Shown here piece by piece: positions 1 to 12,400 of a DNA stretch of 64,000 bases. The stretch spans positions 103,370,046 through 103,434,045 of the forward strand of contig CM041777.1 of assembly GCA_023374045.1 (NCBI GenBank). The letters are read 5' to 3'. Numbering within the stretch: position 1 is the first letter of the stretch; each line of letters begins with the position of its first letter. A program made the translations under genes and the position numbers. The notes below the pieces were generated by a model. That model saw only the letters and a list, made by a program, of their open reading frames with translations. It was not told where the DNA came from and did no database searches. Source of the DNA: Limonium bicolor. Lineage: Eukaryota; Streptophyta; Magnoliopsida; Caryophyllales; Plumbaginaceae.

Positions 1-1760
1 GTGATTTATGATGGGCTTGAGAGTGTGTGTGTGGTGGTAAGGGCTTATGTGTGTCTGTGGTGGGATGGTGGTGCTCAAGCTTTGGGTTTCAATTGGTGTT
101 GACATGGCGATTGTTGGAACCAACAATTGCCCCCAGTATTTTTCCTTAGGACAATCCGAGCTAGAGTTCATGGCAATCGATCGGAACGATCGATTGCCCC
201 CAGTATTTTCTTTGATTAAACGTGCGAACAAGTCTCATCCTCACAGGGTTGAGGCTTATTCTTTGATGTGGTGCTTCCTAACCTACACTCGATGTGGTCG
301 GTGTTTGCACTCATTTCTCGCTCATGGTCATAACTTCTAAACCATTGAATTCGATATTTGATGGATTTACGCATTTGATCTGTTACTTTCATGTGATTGG
401 ACACACAACTATCAAGTCGGAAGTCTTTAAAGCTTATAACGTGGCCATAGGGTGTGATGAAAGACGACGGGATCATGGAGGGATATTTGAGGTATGTGGA
501 GCTTAAATGGGTGACCAAAGCTGCAACTTGCGTCTTCTCTCGGATTCATCTTTATTGTCTTGAAGTTGTCTGGCTGCTTCATGTTGACGTTGTTTTCGAT
601 CTTCTGGACCTGGACTTTTGGAGTTGTCCTTTACACCATTTCTCTTTTTTGTCATTTGGACTTCTTCGAGGCGCTTCGGGTTTGCCTTTTTTTTTCTTTA
701 TCCTTTCTTGACTTTGCCTTCGGGGTTCTTGTGTTTCCCGGTTTTGGGCTTCGAGAGCTGTTTTGATGTGAGCTCTTTGGATCCTGTGTCACTCTGGGAC
801 CATTTGCGGATCACTTTGTCATGCTGACAGCGGTGTTGCTTCTTTGGACTGACGAGAACGTTATCTGAGAGCCGGACTCCTCGCGTCCTTTGGTCACCGG
901 GTCGGACATTCATCGTTGGCTGGGTTATTTTGTGGAGTTCATAATATCGAAAAGGATATATGAAAGGCTCAGCGGGGGTGCCTAGGGTTTAATGTCAGGG
1001 TTCACAAGCTTTTGGCTACGTGGTGTTGTACCTAGGTGCTTCGTCATTCTTGATAGTTGTGTATCCGTCTTTGTTACTTTTCGTAGGTCTAAGAGTAAAT
1101 TTACAAATTATCTCCTTCGGTCGGAGTTATGCCGTTTATTTTACCTTTGAATGTGGTCTCACCGGAGTCGTGTAAAAATGACACGCTCGTTCACTCGTGG
1201 TTTTTCCGCTCAAGACACTCTCGTGAATTTCACTCAGAGACTAGTTCACACGCTTAAACGAAAGATTAAAGATGATGATCCTGAACTCAGATTGCCCCCA
1301 GCATTGACCTGGGGTTTATGACAACACTTAAACGGATGTGGATTTGGAACCGCTTCGTGGGTTATTTGGATATTATGTGGTGAGTTGTGGTGTTTGGTTA
1401 GCCATGTTCGAATTTTTAGAAACAAGAGACAAGTCGTTCCATTGCATAGTCAGAAAATGATTACTTCGTGATCCTTGAAAGACGTGAGTGCTCTTTTTTT
1501 AAAAAAAAAGTTTTTTCGAAAAATGAATGATGCCTTGTACCAAAATTATGAAACATGAACTATGTTTTATTTAACAAAAAGAATAATGTTGGAAATTACA
1601 AACTCAGGAAAACTACCGAAAACGATTCAAGGGGACTAACTACTACAAAAGTTGAAAGACAACTAATCAAGAAAAGAAATGCATTTAATGAGAAAAACAC
1701 TAAAAAACAACATTTCTGATGATGCCTGGGCACGTGTGCCCTACGCTCCCCACCATGTTC
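1..1760 (-). other. Non-coding internal region of the Tat-like element
   Basis: No protease, reverse transcriptase or integrase motif is visible on either strand. The motif TTGCCCCCAGTATTT recurs near 127 and 194, and a relative (TTGCCCCCAGCATTG) occurs near 1292. With the short gag upstream, this suggests a non-autonomous derivative, although pol could still lie further left outside the window. Confidence 0.55.
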
Positions 1761-2408
1761 TTAGAATTGGAGCCCTTGGTCAATCAGATCCTGGATTCTG
1801 TGTTGTAGGGCTCTGCAGTGGTCAGTGTCGTGACCGGGCAGCTGATGAAAGTGACAAAATTGATTAAGATCCTTCCCCAAATGAGTAGTTCCTGGCCTCA
1901 GGGCGAGCGGTTGCATCGGATATCTTCCTCGAAGCTCCTCAAGTGCTTGTCTTGGTGTTCGGCCGATGTCTGTAAACTCTCTCTGTCGAGAACTCCGTCG
2001 GGAGGGTTCTACTGTCCCAACGCTCCAACCAGGTCCTCTTGACTGTCGATCACTGCCCTCCTCATGTTGCCTGGTTCTCTTACGGGTGCAGCTTTGGATG
2101 CAAGTTGCTGCTCCTGGTTGTCTGATCACTTTCCTAAGTTCTGTAGCAATTTCTTTGACATTCTCCTCCGATCCTCGGACCCTAATGGAGCCCACTTCAA
2201 TGCAATCATAAAGGGTGTTGAGAAGCCTGTCCACTAACTCATCCCGAGCTTGACGCTCGGACTCGAGGGAAAGAGCCTTTGCTTTCAACTCTTCGATAAC
2301 AGCAACGTAGTTAGATTCCACGGCGTCCATGGCAGCACTATGCCTCTGCTCCATGGCTTCAATGGTGGCCATGTGCTTTTGTTCCAAAATTGCGAGCTGG
2401 GCTTCCAT
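1761..2408 (-). CDS. gag: Short gag-like protein with coiled coil and zinc knuckle
   Basis: This is an open frame of 215 codons. Residues 1 to about 90 are rich in Glu, Gln, Ala and Leu in heptad-like spacing, fitting a coiled coil. Near the C-terminus is a Cys/His cluster, CHFHQLPGHDTDHC, followed by a helical tail. This is the zinc-knuckle form typical of gag proteins in the Tat/Athila/Ogre group. The usual central capsid-like gag region between these two parts is not recognisable, so the protein looks internally shortened. It would be expected to bind element RNA. No pol gene follows it within the window. The start is the first ATG after the leader. A full-length gag from a related element would show whether the middle was lost. 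Confidence 0.65.
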   Translation of the reverse strand: MEAQLAILEQKHMATIEAMEQRHSAAMDAVESNYVAVIEELKAKALSLESERQARDELVDRLLNTLYDCIEVGSIRVRGSEENVKEIATELRKVIRQPGAATCIQSCTRKRTRQHEEGSDRQSRGPGWSVGTVEPSRRSSRQREFTDIGRTPRQALEELRGRYPMQPLALRPGTTHLGKDLNQFCHFHQLPGHDTDHCRALQHRIQDLIDQGLQF

Positions 2409-3637
2409 GTCGATTGGACCGCACTTAGGACTTGAGTCTACCTGTGTTCAAGGTGTCCATTATTAGCTAACAAAAGGAAGTGGGCTGAAAGTACTAAGGT
2501 GAGAATGAGCTTCACGAGATAGATCAAAACAGACTTAGGCTGAAAGCGAGTGGGCCAAGATACCTAGAGAATGAGGTGTTTGGGCTGGAGTATCTCTCAG
2601 ACTATGAACTGGAATTTGGACTGAAATGTAAACAGATGGCTTTGATTGGGCCTGAGAGATAACACCTAGATCTAGGGTTTTGGACCAGGGCCCGAAATAG
2701 AAGTCTACCTAGACTAGAATGAGCCCTTGGGCCGGAATGTGTTTGGGCCTGGAGTAAAGCACATGGGCTGGAATGGTCCCTAAATCACAAATGGGTCTAA
2801 CTTTCTTTGGGCCAGAGAAGATGGTTACTAAGCAGAAAAAGATTTTATTTTCATAACTTGTGGGTTATTTTAAGTTCAGGTGGATTTCTTTCTTTTTTTT
2901 TTGGCCTAGAACTAATTGGATAATTCAAATTGGGCCAAAAGAGAAATCACCTAAGTCTAAGCTTTTGGGCCGAAGCCCGAATGACTCACATATTAAACCA
3001 AACAGGACCTTTAGGCCGCAAACAAGCAGAGCCGCCAATTCGGGTTGGGCTAGGTTGATGTAGGAGAAGTTCCTATCAATCTCTAGGCTGGGTAGTGGGC
3101 CGATCATACAAGCAAACAAGGCCCACACAATTCAACATGTCCTCACTTGGCGTTTAAATCAAACTGGGTATGGATCGATCCGGAGAGGTGCTTGGGGCAT
3201 GGGCCCAGGTCACCTCAAAGGAATAGGGCTTGCACGCTATTCTCTTTGGGCTTCCCCATTTTTTTTCACATCACCTGAAGGTGTGCGTCTACGGCCGAGT
3301 CTTTGACTGACCAAACAATGGGCTAGGTAAGGACACTGCCAGGAAAACGCTTGGGGCTAAGGCCCAGGTATTAAGGGGATGTGGTTAGACGACATCCTCC
3401 TCTTTTCCCCCGCTTATTCACATCACCTAAAAGGTGTGAGTCCCTGACAGGGGACCCTCAAACGGGTCCCGGGATGAAATCAGTTTAGGTGGACCCTCGC
3501 TCTCATATGATGCAGGGGTGCAAAAATTTAAAGTGCGCACGAAAGTAAACAACAAAGTAACAAAGCCATAAATAAACAACTTTTTTTCAAGTTAAGCCCT
3601 CTTTCTTAAAATTAAACAAGTTAAAATTAAGAATTTA
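2409..3637 (-). other. Leader between PBS and gag, rich in TGGGCY boxes
   Basis: This 1.2 kb stretch has no gene. Read on the plus strand it carries a dozen or more TGGGCC/TGGGCT boxes between about 2480 and 3330, many in the setting TGGGCCNGAA. It separates the PBS from the gag frame and is transcribed leader in the element model. Confidence 0.6.
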
Positions 3638-3655
3638 TCCCCAGCAGAGTCGCCA
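3638..3655 (-). promoter_or_regulatory. Primer binding site, tRNA-Arg type
   Basis: The reverse complement reads TGGCGACTCTGCTGGGGA, three bases inside the LTR edge at 3659. It matches the PBS class used by Tat/Ogre/Athila elements and fixes the element's direction as minus. Confidence 0.85.
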
Positions 3656-3658
3656 GTC

Positions 3659-5698
3659 TGTGAGCCTCGCTATCCTATGTTGATTAAAGTTGATTAGGAT
3701 CTAACCGGGTTTTAGGTCCACTTATAGTCTAAGATTAATAACTATGTCATATAACAATAATTATTAAAACCTAAGCTAGCTCACTGGAACCTATTATGAG
3801 TCGCCACCTAATTTTGACCTAGATTAAATTAGGAAAGGAGAGCTCGGGTTCGGGGGCTTGATATTCGACTTAATTAGGGTTCAATTACTTTCATTACCCT
3901 TCCTAGGTCGTTTTTCCTCTACTTGGTTTATTTACGGCTTATTACGAGTCGTTTTAACCTAAGTGCGCGAGCTTATGTTTTTTTTGTGTTTTTTAGCATT
4001 TTTTGACAGAAAATTAAAGTGAAATTGAAAGTTACCTAAACTAGGGTTTCGAAGGCAGAATTGGGTCAAATTTTTATTCCGTCCGTGGCCACGGACCTAA
4101 TGTCCGAACCCACGGACCCCAGTTAACCTAATTACACAAAAAGGTCAAATTTAAACAGAAACGAGATTTTGAAAAGTCCGGGGCCACGGACAGGACGTCC
4201 GTGGGCCCGGACATGTTTTATAAAACCCTAACTTTCGAAAATAAAAATATCCCGCCACCGTCCGGGGGCGTCCGGCTTTCGGACAGAGCGTCCGGGACCC
4301 CAGACATAGCGTCCGTGGGTGCGGACCGACCTCGGACGGCGGCGTTAAGGCTGTTCCCGGCGGTGTTTTTGGCTCAAAATTTATGGGTACGTAGCCTGAA
4401 AGATTCTAAACATGTTAGTGATCAAAAGTTTTCAATTTGACTACGAATTAAGGACGAAACTTATTGAACAAGTTAGTGGACAGAAACGCAAACAAACTTT
4501 AATTCAGAAGCAAAGAAAAGTCAGTTCGAATAAGAATTTCAACCAGAAGCGTATTGTGATCAATGGAGTTAAAGAATTTGAATTCTAACCTGTTTTGGCT
4601 TCGGGATTTGGTTGTTCCTTCACGTCGGGAAACTTCGAACGCGTCGTTGGTAGCCGATCCGGTTCAGCTTCGACCCGAGTTTCTGATTTCTTCTTCCTTG
4701 TATGATTAAGGACGGTTTGCTTCTGTTTTTGTGATGTTTTGGTGCTTGGAAGTTCAATAGGAGAAGAAAGGATGAGTTTTTGGTGATTTTGGGGTGATTT
4801 CTGCAGTGTTTCGGTATTAATTTGAGGCTTGGAAGTGTAAAAACGTGGGAAGAAGGTTTGTGGCTCTGTTCTCGGACTTTGGAGGTGTTCTCCTCTGCCC
4901 TAGTTCGTTTTTTGGGGGTCCTTTTATAGAAAGAGCATGGTCAAATTGATAGAGCAAGATCTTTATCTAAAACGCTGATTTCGTGCTCTAAGGGAATCTG
5001 ATTTTGTAAAATATGTTTCAGGTCGAGATAAATTATGAAATTTTAACTGAAGATAAAGGATGATTTTTAGGAATTTTGAGAGTTGGAATCGGGTTATTTT
5101 GATAAATAACCGATTAGATAAAAATCTTGCAATCTGGAATCTCCCATAATTCATAACTTATTATTGGAAAGTCGAAATAACGAAATTCCAACGGCATTAG
5201 TCTCTAATAAACATCCTCTATCTTGTGTTAAAATTTCATGACGTTTTGTTTTAATTTCGGTATTTTCCATAGAGAGAGAAAATTGCAAAAATGATTGAAT
5301 TTCTCTTTTAAATTTTGGGCTAAGGTACCAAATAAAATAATTTCAGGTTTATGACTGTATGTAGTCATGCTAACCATGTGACAATTTTATTTTAATTTTG
5401 GAAACCTTTTATTATTTCTATTTTGAGGTTATTTCATGTGTTAATTAAAGAAATTAGCTTATAATATGAATTAAAAGCTAAATTTCCAGAATAAATATTA
5501 TCAGAGAATCATGAAATACCTTTCATAATGACTATGATATTTGGAAGTGTTTGGAGATAATGAACAAGTCATATAAAAATAGAAAATCCCGATAATGTCC
5601 TTGGAAAATCCCGCCTTGGTGCTTTTTGACCCGTTTTGCCCTTTGTAACACGTATGCCTTAGAGACTACTCCGGGGGATTGAAATTTTGGGTATAACA
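3659..5698 (-). repeat. 5' LTR (2.04 kb) of the Tat-like element
   Basis: In element orientation it starts TGTTATACCC and ends GGCTCACA next to the PBS. It contains no gene. A GC-rich block at about 4077-4340 holds many short inverted repeats around GTCCG/CGGAC. Confidence 0.8.
4077..4340. repeat. Cluster of GTCCG/CGGAC inverted repeats in the LTR
   Basis: Palindromic words such as GTCCGTGGCCACGGAC recur with variants through this block, in otherwise AT-rich LTR sequence. The RNA could fold into several short hairpins. Confidence 0.7.
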
Positions 5699-5700
5699 GC

Positions 5701-6108
5701 GATTGAGTCTTCCTCAGAGTTTCACCAATGAAAGGAGTTTTCAGATTTAGGCAGAAGGGCAAGCTTAGCCCGAAGTATGTAGGACCGTACCTTATCACGG
5801 AGCGAGTGGGCCCATTAGCCTACAGACTAGACTTACCTGTTGAGCTTGGGAGAGTGCACAATGTATTCCAGATATCTCAGCTAAAGCAGTATGTGCCTCA
5901 CCCATCACATATCTTAGAGCCCAAGACACTCGAGCTAGATCCTACTTTTAAGTAAGAGGAGACCCCAGTTCACATTTTAGACTCCAAGACTAGGGAGACC
6001 AGGAACAAGACCATTAGGATGGTCAAGGTTCTGTGGTCAAACCACGATATTGAGGAGGCAACATGGGAGTAAGAGGACTCCATGCGAGACAAGTATCCAT
6101 AACTCTTC
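5701..6108 (+). pseudogene. pol: Chromovirus pol 3' end: integrase C-terminus and chromodomain-like tail
   Basis: The frame reads through an integrase C-terminal motif (GKLSPKYVGPY, near 5759) and the segment HNVFQISQLKQY that precedes the tail. It then has a stop near 5953 and goes on with a chromodomain-like end (WSNHDIEEATWE, near 6035). Stop codons also occur near 5704, 6070 and 6100, so it is not functional. It belongs to the Tekay/Del-like Ty3 group. The 5' part of this gene was cut off by insertion of the Tat-like element at 5698. Downstream, the same host element is cut again at 6224 by the giant-LTR element and resumes at 33174. Confidence 0.85.
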
Positions 6109-6150
6109 TTTTAGTGTGTGTATACTTGTGGGGGTACATGGGCGTAACCC

Positions 6151-6167
6151 TTTTTAAGGGGGGTAGA
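6151..6167 (+). other. Internal polypurine tract of the host chromovirus
   Basis: TTTTTAAGGGGGGTAGA lies about 45 bases after the pol end but is not followed by an LTR start. The true LTR-adjacent tract of the same element appears to be at 34003-34020. Confidence 0.6.
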
Positions 6168-6607
6168 GCACCACATGCGACTTGCATATTTGCAATCTAG
6201 ATAATGTACGTGTATGCAGAGCATTGTAACACCCCCGAATAAAACATCCAGTAATACAAACGTCGCGCCTAAACAACATCACAGTTAACTACGCAGCGGT
6301 ATCAACTCCATCCGGGTGTCACAGACACCAACCACCCACGTGGTTGACACGACCACTCTTCCAACACCAAGTTACGGTCTGTATGACTGGAAACAACCCT
6401 CTAACAAAACTCATATACAACTCAAAATACAATTTACAAATACCGAGTGTCTACAATAAGAATACCAAATTATAATCTGAGACTTACATCTCGGGTTTAG
6501 TAACAACCCATACACTAAACATACTACACAATTCAAAAGTTATGCCCTGATGGACTACCCCTATGGTAGCCATCCCTCCTACGCTCCGTTATCGTCCGAC
6601 ACAATAC

Positions 6608-7699
6608 CTGAAAAAAAAATTGGGTGTAAAGGACACAACAAACGCTGAGTATGAACATGTGTAGCCCATATGTTGCCGGGCCACACGACTACTTGGTCGA
6701 ATATTATTAAGTCAATTTACATGCTATAATAAAGCAGTAAAGCAGGCCACAATACATCATAGTTTCATACACCCTCAAAGGTAGCAAGGCATTAACAACA
6801 AACAACCAAGCATAACATGCTGTCGTCATAGCGACATCAAACCCGCAACCAAGCACAACAAGCTGCTAGTATAGTAACAGCAATAATGTAAATGGTAAAA
6901 TGTGTACGTAGGTATGTTATACCCATGATCCTCACTATGGGATCATTCGAGCGTTGTGTGTGTTTCATTTCTTTTCTCTTGTTCCCATAATATGTATTTT
7001 CTTTCTCTTTCCATGCACCCGGTCTGGGGATATAGTTAGATCCCGTGACCGTATCATGTAGGTGCCAATATTTCCTTGTTTCTTTAAGGATTATTTATGA
7101 ATTCTTTTATTACCACACGTTGGAGGACGTCTCCTCCATAGCTAGTCCCCTATTCCCGACATCATGCGCCGAGAAAGCGGAGTCGCCTCTAGACTCCAGG
7201 ATAAGCTCCACCAATTTGTCACTCCCCCATTCCCGACGTCATGCGCCGAGAAAGCGGAGTCGCCTTTAGACTCCAGGATGTGCTCCACATAGAAGGGCGA
7301 AGGATCTAATGCAGATACCAACTCCCGAGTATTCCATACCGTGCGGCCCGAGATGTCGTCTTCCCGGGTTATCCTCATGTTCCACCAATTGAGATTTGCT
7401 CTTCATTATTATTTATGAATAGACACCATAGTGGGTGTCATGGTACGTCCTCCATGGTTAGAGAGGAGTTCCCCTTATAGGATTTTCATTGTTTTCATAT
7501 TTTCCAGTGTCTCATCTCAAATTCCATAAACGCGAAACTACTGTGTGCGCGCAAATAATATACCACAATGATATAGAACCATATAACACGCTAAGCAAGC
7601 AATCCAATTTCATGCTTTAATATTATGGTCTTTTTCACACAGAGCACACAACAAACAAGCCATGTAACACGGCAACATACGAACCACACATGTCCATAC
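6608..7699 (-). other. Candidate LTR intron (giant-LTR element, 3' LTR)
   Basis: On the minus strand a GAG|GTATGG donor lies at 7699 and a long T-run ending CAG|GTATTG lies at 6608. The same pair, in the same order and spacing, is found in five other LTR families in this window. Inferred; no transcript seen. Confidence 0.4.
7147..7287. repeat. Two tandem copies of a ~65-bp unit in the LTR
   Basis: Two copies of a unit containing CATGCGCCGAGAAAGCGGAG start near 7147 and 7226. Both are also present in the other LTR near 27928 and 28003, so the duplication predates insertion. Confidence 0.75.
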
Positions 7700-8075
7700 C
7701 TCAAGACTGTAGAAGTTATCTCCCCCGTGCTAGAATTCTCCCGCACGACCGTTCGCTACGTCCCTAAATTTGTAACACGAGTGTATTAGCTTTATGTGGT
7801 CGAGCATTAACGTTCATAAAATTCCTTAATTTCTTTTTGTTTACTTAATCTTGGATATTCACCACTTTAACTCATTAAAGTTGGCTTCTTTCCTTCCTAA
7901 GGTTTATTTCATCATAGTCTAGTAACTTATCATTATCTAGGTTCTCATTATGCTATCTATCTCACTAAGTGTGCTCCCCACCAATTTTACATTACACTAA
8001 TGTATATACACTCACATCCTTGTAATTTTCTAAGTTCCGTATGAACTTCAAACTTCCTCTTCGTCCTAATCTTAA

Positions 8076-8099
8076 CTATATATATATATATATATATAT
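8076..8099. repeat. TA microsatellite
   Basis: A pure TA run that is visibly shorter in the matching position of the other LTR (near 28867), showing slippage since insertion. Confidence 0.85.
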
Positions 8100-11000
8100 G
8101 CATATTTATGCGCGTCTATATATATATCTCATAAATTCTAATTTTTCATTACATTTTTACCCAATTATTATTAAAAGTTTACAATTTAGTTCTTGTACCT
8201 TTACAATTAATACCGATTTCTGGAACCGATATCTTAATCATTTTAATCCATCACATAAACATTTTACTAAAAAAATTATAATCCTATTACAGCTTACCAA
8301 TTTACGACCTAAATCATTTAATCCACTCCTATCAAATCAACACCATTTTTTTTCCTCAATGTTTCATAATTGTCAAAATCCACTAAATCAACGTATTTAT
8401 CCAACTTTAGAATTACGCCTCCATTAAACAACCACTATGCACATTGATACAATTCCTTACATCTGCCCACAATACACCGGGAGAGTACTCTTATTCTTAG
8501 CATGACTGACAACCATCCCCAACTTCTCTTAAGTATACACTCAGAGGCTAACCACTAAGCCAGCTGTCACAACCTATTAACCAACTTATTCCAACAGCAT
8601 AACAACTCTGTGATAGCAACATTAATCATATTCTACTAACGTCTAACATAAACCAATCTATGTCTCTTATCACACAAGCACATGCTATGTGCATGCACAT
8701 TCTCATCCACACTTGCACAAAAACAATTACCAGACCCTGTTAGAGACGCATTACAGAAGAACTGTCCATGATGAATAAGTAGATCCAAGATTTAGGCCGT
8801 GTTTGTTTTTTTTGTCTTCAGTTGCGCGTTTATTCAGTTAATCATATGGTTTATTTTCGCTGTACCAGTTTACTGTCAATCACCCCAACTATTTCGAACA
8901 GACTAAAAAAAATGAAGGGAGTACAGAAGGAGCAAGGGATTAGTACAAAACACCAACCTAGCAACAGCTAGAAAGGATAGAAAATCATCACTGCTTAAGA
9001 AAGAAATAAAAATAAAAATAAATCTGTGCAGAACTTATAATACTCCAGCCAGGTTTTGAATTGGAAAACGGCAGGAAATATACTGCTTCTTATAGTGATA
9101 TCCTTGCTTCACTGGTGCGACAGAGCAACAAGCTTCTGTTGTTTTTTTTTGAATTCAGAGATAACAAGGTTGTTGGAAGAAAAGGAGGTAGGTTGAGTAT
9201 GTTAAAGAATCTGAAATGAACTGTTTTTTCCCTTTTTTTCTCAAACAAGTTGCAGTAACCAATGGTTTGTTTCAGCAGAAGTGAATGAGAGAGGACAGAG
9301 CATATGTGATTGTTGTTGCAATTTAAGCCCAAGAAGAGGATGAATCAAGTGCAGAGAATGAGATGCAGTTTTGTCCTAGAGGTTTATCACTACTGAGGAG
9401 CTGAAACAAGAAGAGAATGAAACGCAGAGGATGTGTGTTCTTGTTCACCAGTGTGGGTTGCAAAATTTACCACAAGTGAACAAAACGGAGATGTAAATTA
9501 TAAATGACAGCAACGGTTATGTTACCACTATATGTTTACTGAGACATAATTGTGCTGCTGCTCATTTGCTTATCTTTACTTGACTGTTAGTTTCTATACA
9601 CATTAAGGTTCACCAAATTATACATATGCCTTGTACGTGTTCTCGGTTTTCTATAGATTGGTAATCAACATTTTTAAACCTCTCTCTTCCATATTATAGG
9701 CTCATAATTTGACTTAAACAAGTCATAACAACCTAGGCTTATTTACCCAGAACTTACTCATTGATTTCCTGCACTTAATTAAGATCTAAACTACCCATAT
9801 GCATGTATAATACCCCCACTGTTTGTACAGATTTGCCACTTGGTCCTTTCGGTGGTTTCTTCTGTTTTTCACATGTGCTTAGCTTAAGTGAGTCATGAGT
9901 ATTTAGGTTTGTTAACCCAGCAGGTATTCATTGTTTGCTACGCATTAGTGTTGTTGTTCCACACACAAACATTTTATACTTTCATTTTTTTTTGCTACAT
10001 ATGAGATGATGAATTTAGCACATAAAGTAAGGTAGGTAATGGGTTTACCTCGTCTAATTGCCAGAGGATTTTTCCACCACCTTCCAGCCACTCTACCTTG
10101 CAATTCTCACAGCTCTATATAGTTATACATGCCCAGGTTAGTGTTTTTTGTTTCTGGAATTTTCTTTCTTACGTAACTTGAGTAGTTTATTAGGAGTTAG
10201 AGATATGGATACCTCTTAAACTTGCTTTACCCTTGGAGATTAGTCCTTAAGCCCTTGGAACTTCAGGTAGAGGAATGAGCCTCTCTGCTGTCACATGTAT
10301 ACAGAAGAGAAGGCTTTAAAAGAAAAACTGGTTTGACGCTAATTAAAGGAGTTGATAAGTGCAGTTTTCTTTGCACTTTACAACATGTTGATACCATGGC
10401 ATCTTGGAGGTTGTCAAGCAGCCTTACATGCGTAGGAAAAGAGCAGGAAGAGTGTGACTTCAGTTTTGGTGTGGAAAACAATAGAGCTAAAACTCTAAAC
10501 AGCCATGATAAGGGTGTCGGTTTTTACCTTGTCCTTAGCTCCTTCAATGGCGGTTTGGCGTGGTTTTCATGCACTACTTGGGGTCATCTATAGCAGGGTA
10601 GCCGTTTCAGTTTGATGCAGAAAGAAAGAAAAATAACAAGGAGATTCAAGGCTAGACTGCAATGCCCATGGTTAGTAATATAATTACCTTACAAGCTCGG
10701 TTCCTCCTTGGAGATTAACTCTCAGTTTTCCAGCGCTTTAGGTGGGAAAAACATGTGGCATTTGGAGGGATTATTAACAGCTTGTTCCTGGTTAACAGTA
10801 CAAGCAGTGCAACTTCAGGTTTGTACAGAAACATGGGGAGAAACAGGGCTATAACAGCCACAGGCAATATAGTTTCCTACCTCTTTTTTGAGCTGATTTT
10901 TCTCTCTGTTTACAGCTCCTTGATGGGGGATTTTCTGGGTTCAATGCAGGACTGAATTCAGTTCCAAGCGCATGGAAGAAAACAGGGTGGAAGGAGGTGT

Positions 11001-11863
11001 GTTATAGCATAGTTTTTTATCGTTGCAGACCAAGAACTCTGCTCCAGCCGGTGCAGTTTTCTGTTGGTTTCTGGAGCTTGCAGCAGTGGATTGTAAACCT
11101 TGGTTTCTTGCTGTTCTTGTTGCTGTTACGGTTCAGAATAGAGAGCAGTTTCTGGAGGAGAATAATGACATCGTAGTTACTGCTGTTATGTCGCATGTAT
11201 GGTGGGAAAATGACTTGGAGTTGCTTGCTCCTCTGTTGAATGAAATGGAACAGAAACATAGTAGTGCAGGTATCACGTGAATGCTTCAGTAGTGCATGGG
11301 AAATTGACTTGAGGAAATTTGTGCCCATGCGTGGAAAGGAGGGAAAAACAGTGGGTTTCTCAGTTTATTAATTTGCAATTTGCACAGAGAGGGAGCATCT
11401 GTAGCATTCCGTGAGTATGTAGATGGACTCTAGCTGGTGCAGTTGCTTTGCTTTCCTTGGGACCCGGTATGGAGGAGAAGGTGATATGGTGGGGTATTGA
11501 CTTGTTGCACCGATTAAAAGGAGAGAAAAAGAAGGAGGACTTGTTTTGCTGTTCGAGAACTTGGGTAGAAATGTCGTTATGTGGCTATTCCGAGAATGGC
11601 AAGGAATTGGGTAAGAAATACCACTCTCAGATGCTAGCCACCGGCATGGGAATACAGAGGAGATATTATTGTCGGGCACAACATATTCCCCAGAGCGTGC
11701 GCCGGTAATTGAAACAAGAAGAGACTGTTTGCTATTGTTTTATTTTTGAGTTCAGTACAGAGGAGTTTGCCCACTGTAATGAAACGAGTGCCTGGCCTCT
11801 TTTTTTGTGTATAGTCACTTTAGTAGATTCATATCTCCAGAGGTGTAGTTTGGTACTAAATAT

Positions 11864-11955
11864 GAGCACCAGCTCAATTGGTTAAGACGTTCACTAGGCA
11901 TACAAGAGGTATGGGGTTCGAACCTTAGCGGGAGCGCCTTTGCTCTTTTTTCTTC
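11864..11955 (+). repeat. tRNA-derived (SINE-like) module inside the giant LTR
   Basis: A box A-like motif (AGCTCAATTGG) and a box B (GGTTCGAACC) lie about 40 bases apart, followed by T-rich sequence that would stop RNA polymerase III. It cannot fold as a normal tRNA. The other LTR has the same module at 32662-32755, so it is part of the LTR. Confidence 0.5.
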
Positions 11956-12380
11956 TTCTTTTTTATAAGTTATACATGCCTATTTATATATGTAAGACCA
12001 TATAATATATCGTGTTATTAGCGAGGTACGCGACCACTTAATTTTCGTTATGTTATATATACGACCTTTTTATTTAGTAGTGTTTTAGTTATACATAACT
12101 ATGCGACGTTACTAATTATTACAACGTTATAGTACCGTCACGTTATGTATATGTGTTTTCGTACTCGTACGTGCTTATATATATATATGCGTGACTATAT
12201 TGACATTTTCGGTTCAGAGGTGCGCATATATATTTGAGCTTATATCAGCGTGTTATGTACCGATACGCACATACGATGTTATTATTATCTACATATTTTT
12301 TTTGAGTATGATCATAATTGTTACTCATAGTTTAATTCAACCTTCACGAATTTAAACTGATAATTATTCGGGGTATTTCA

Positions 12381-12400
12381 GCCTACCCCCTTAAAGGAAC
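12381..12400 (-). other. Polypurine tract next to the 3' LTR of the giant-LTR element
   Basis: On the minus strand the sequence TTCCTTTAAGGGGGTAGGC abuts the LTR start TGAAATACCC. Confidence 0.8.

Larger units (their letters stand above)
1..5698 (-). mobile_element. Tat/Ogre-like Ty3 LTR retrotransposon, 5' part only
   Basis: On the minus strand the order is LTR (5698 to 3659), a PBS of the TGGCGACTCTGCTGGGGA type, a long leader, then a gag-like ORF (2408 to 1761). The PBS type, complementary to tRNA-Arg, is typical of the Tat/Athila/Ogre group. The rest lies beyond the left edge of the window. The base pairs next to the LTR outer end (GCGAT, 5699-5703) should be one copy of the target duplication. 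The element sits inside the pol gene of another retrotransposon that resumes at 5704. Confidence 0.85.
6225..12380 (-). repeat. 3' LTR (6.16 kb) of the giant-LTR element
   Basis: In element orientation it starts TGAAATACCCC at 12380 and ends GGGGGTGTTACA at 6225. No convincing coding frame occurs. It contains a duplicated ~65-bp unit, a TA microsatellite and a tRNA-like module. A candidate intron runs on the minus strand from a donor near 7699 to an acceptor at 6608. Confidence 0.9.

Noticed and set aside
8041..8427. 128-codon frame as a gene
   Set aside because: It is low-complexity AT-rich translation including the TA microsatellite, and the matching stretch of the other LTR has indels that break it.
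11864..11936. Functional tRNA gene
   Set aside because: The A and B boxes are good, but acceptor and anticodon arms do not pair into a cloverleaf. The same applies to 32662 and 15347.
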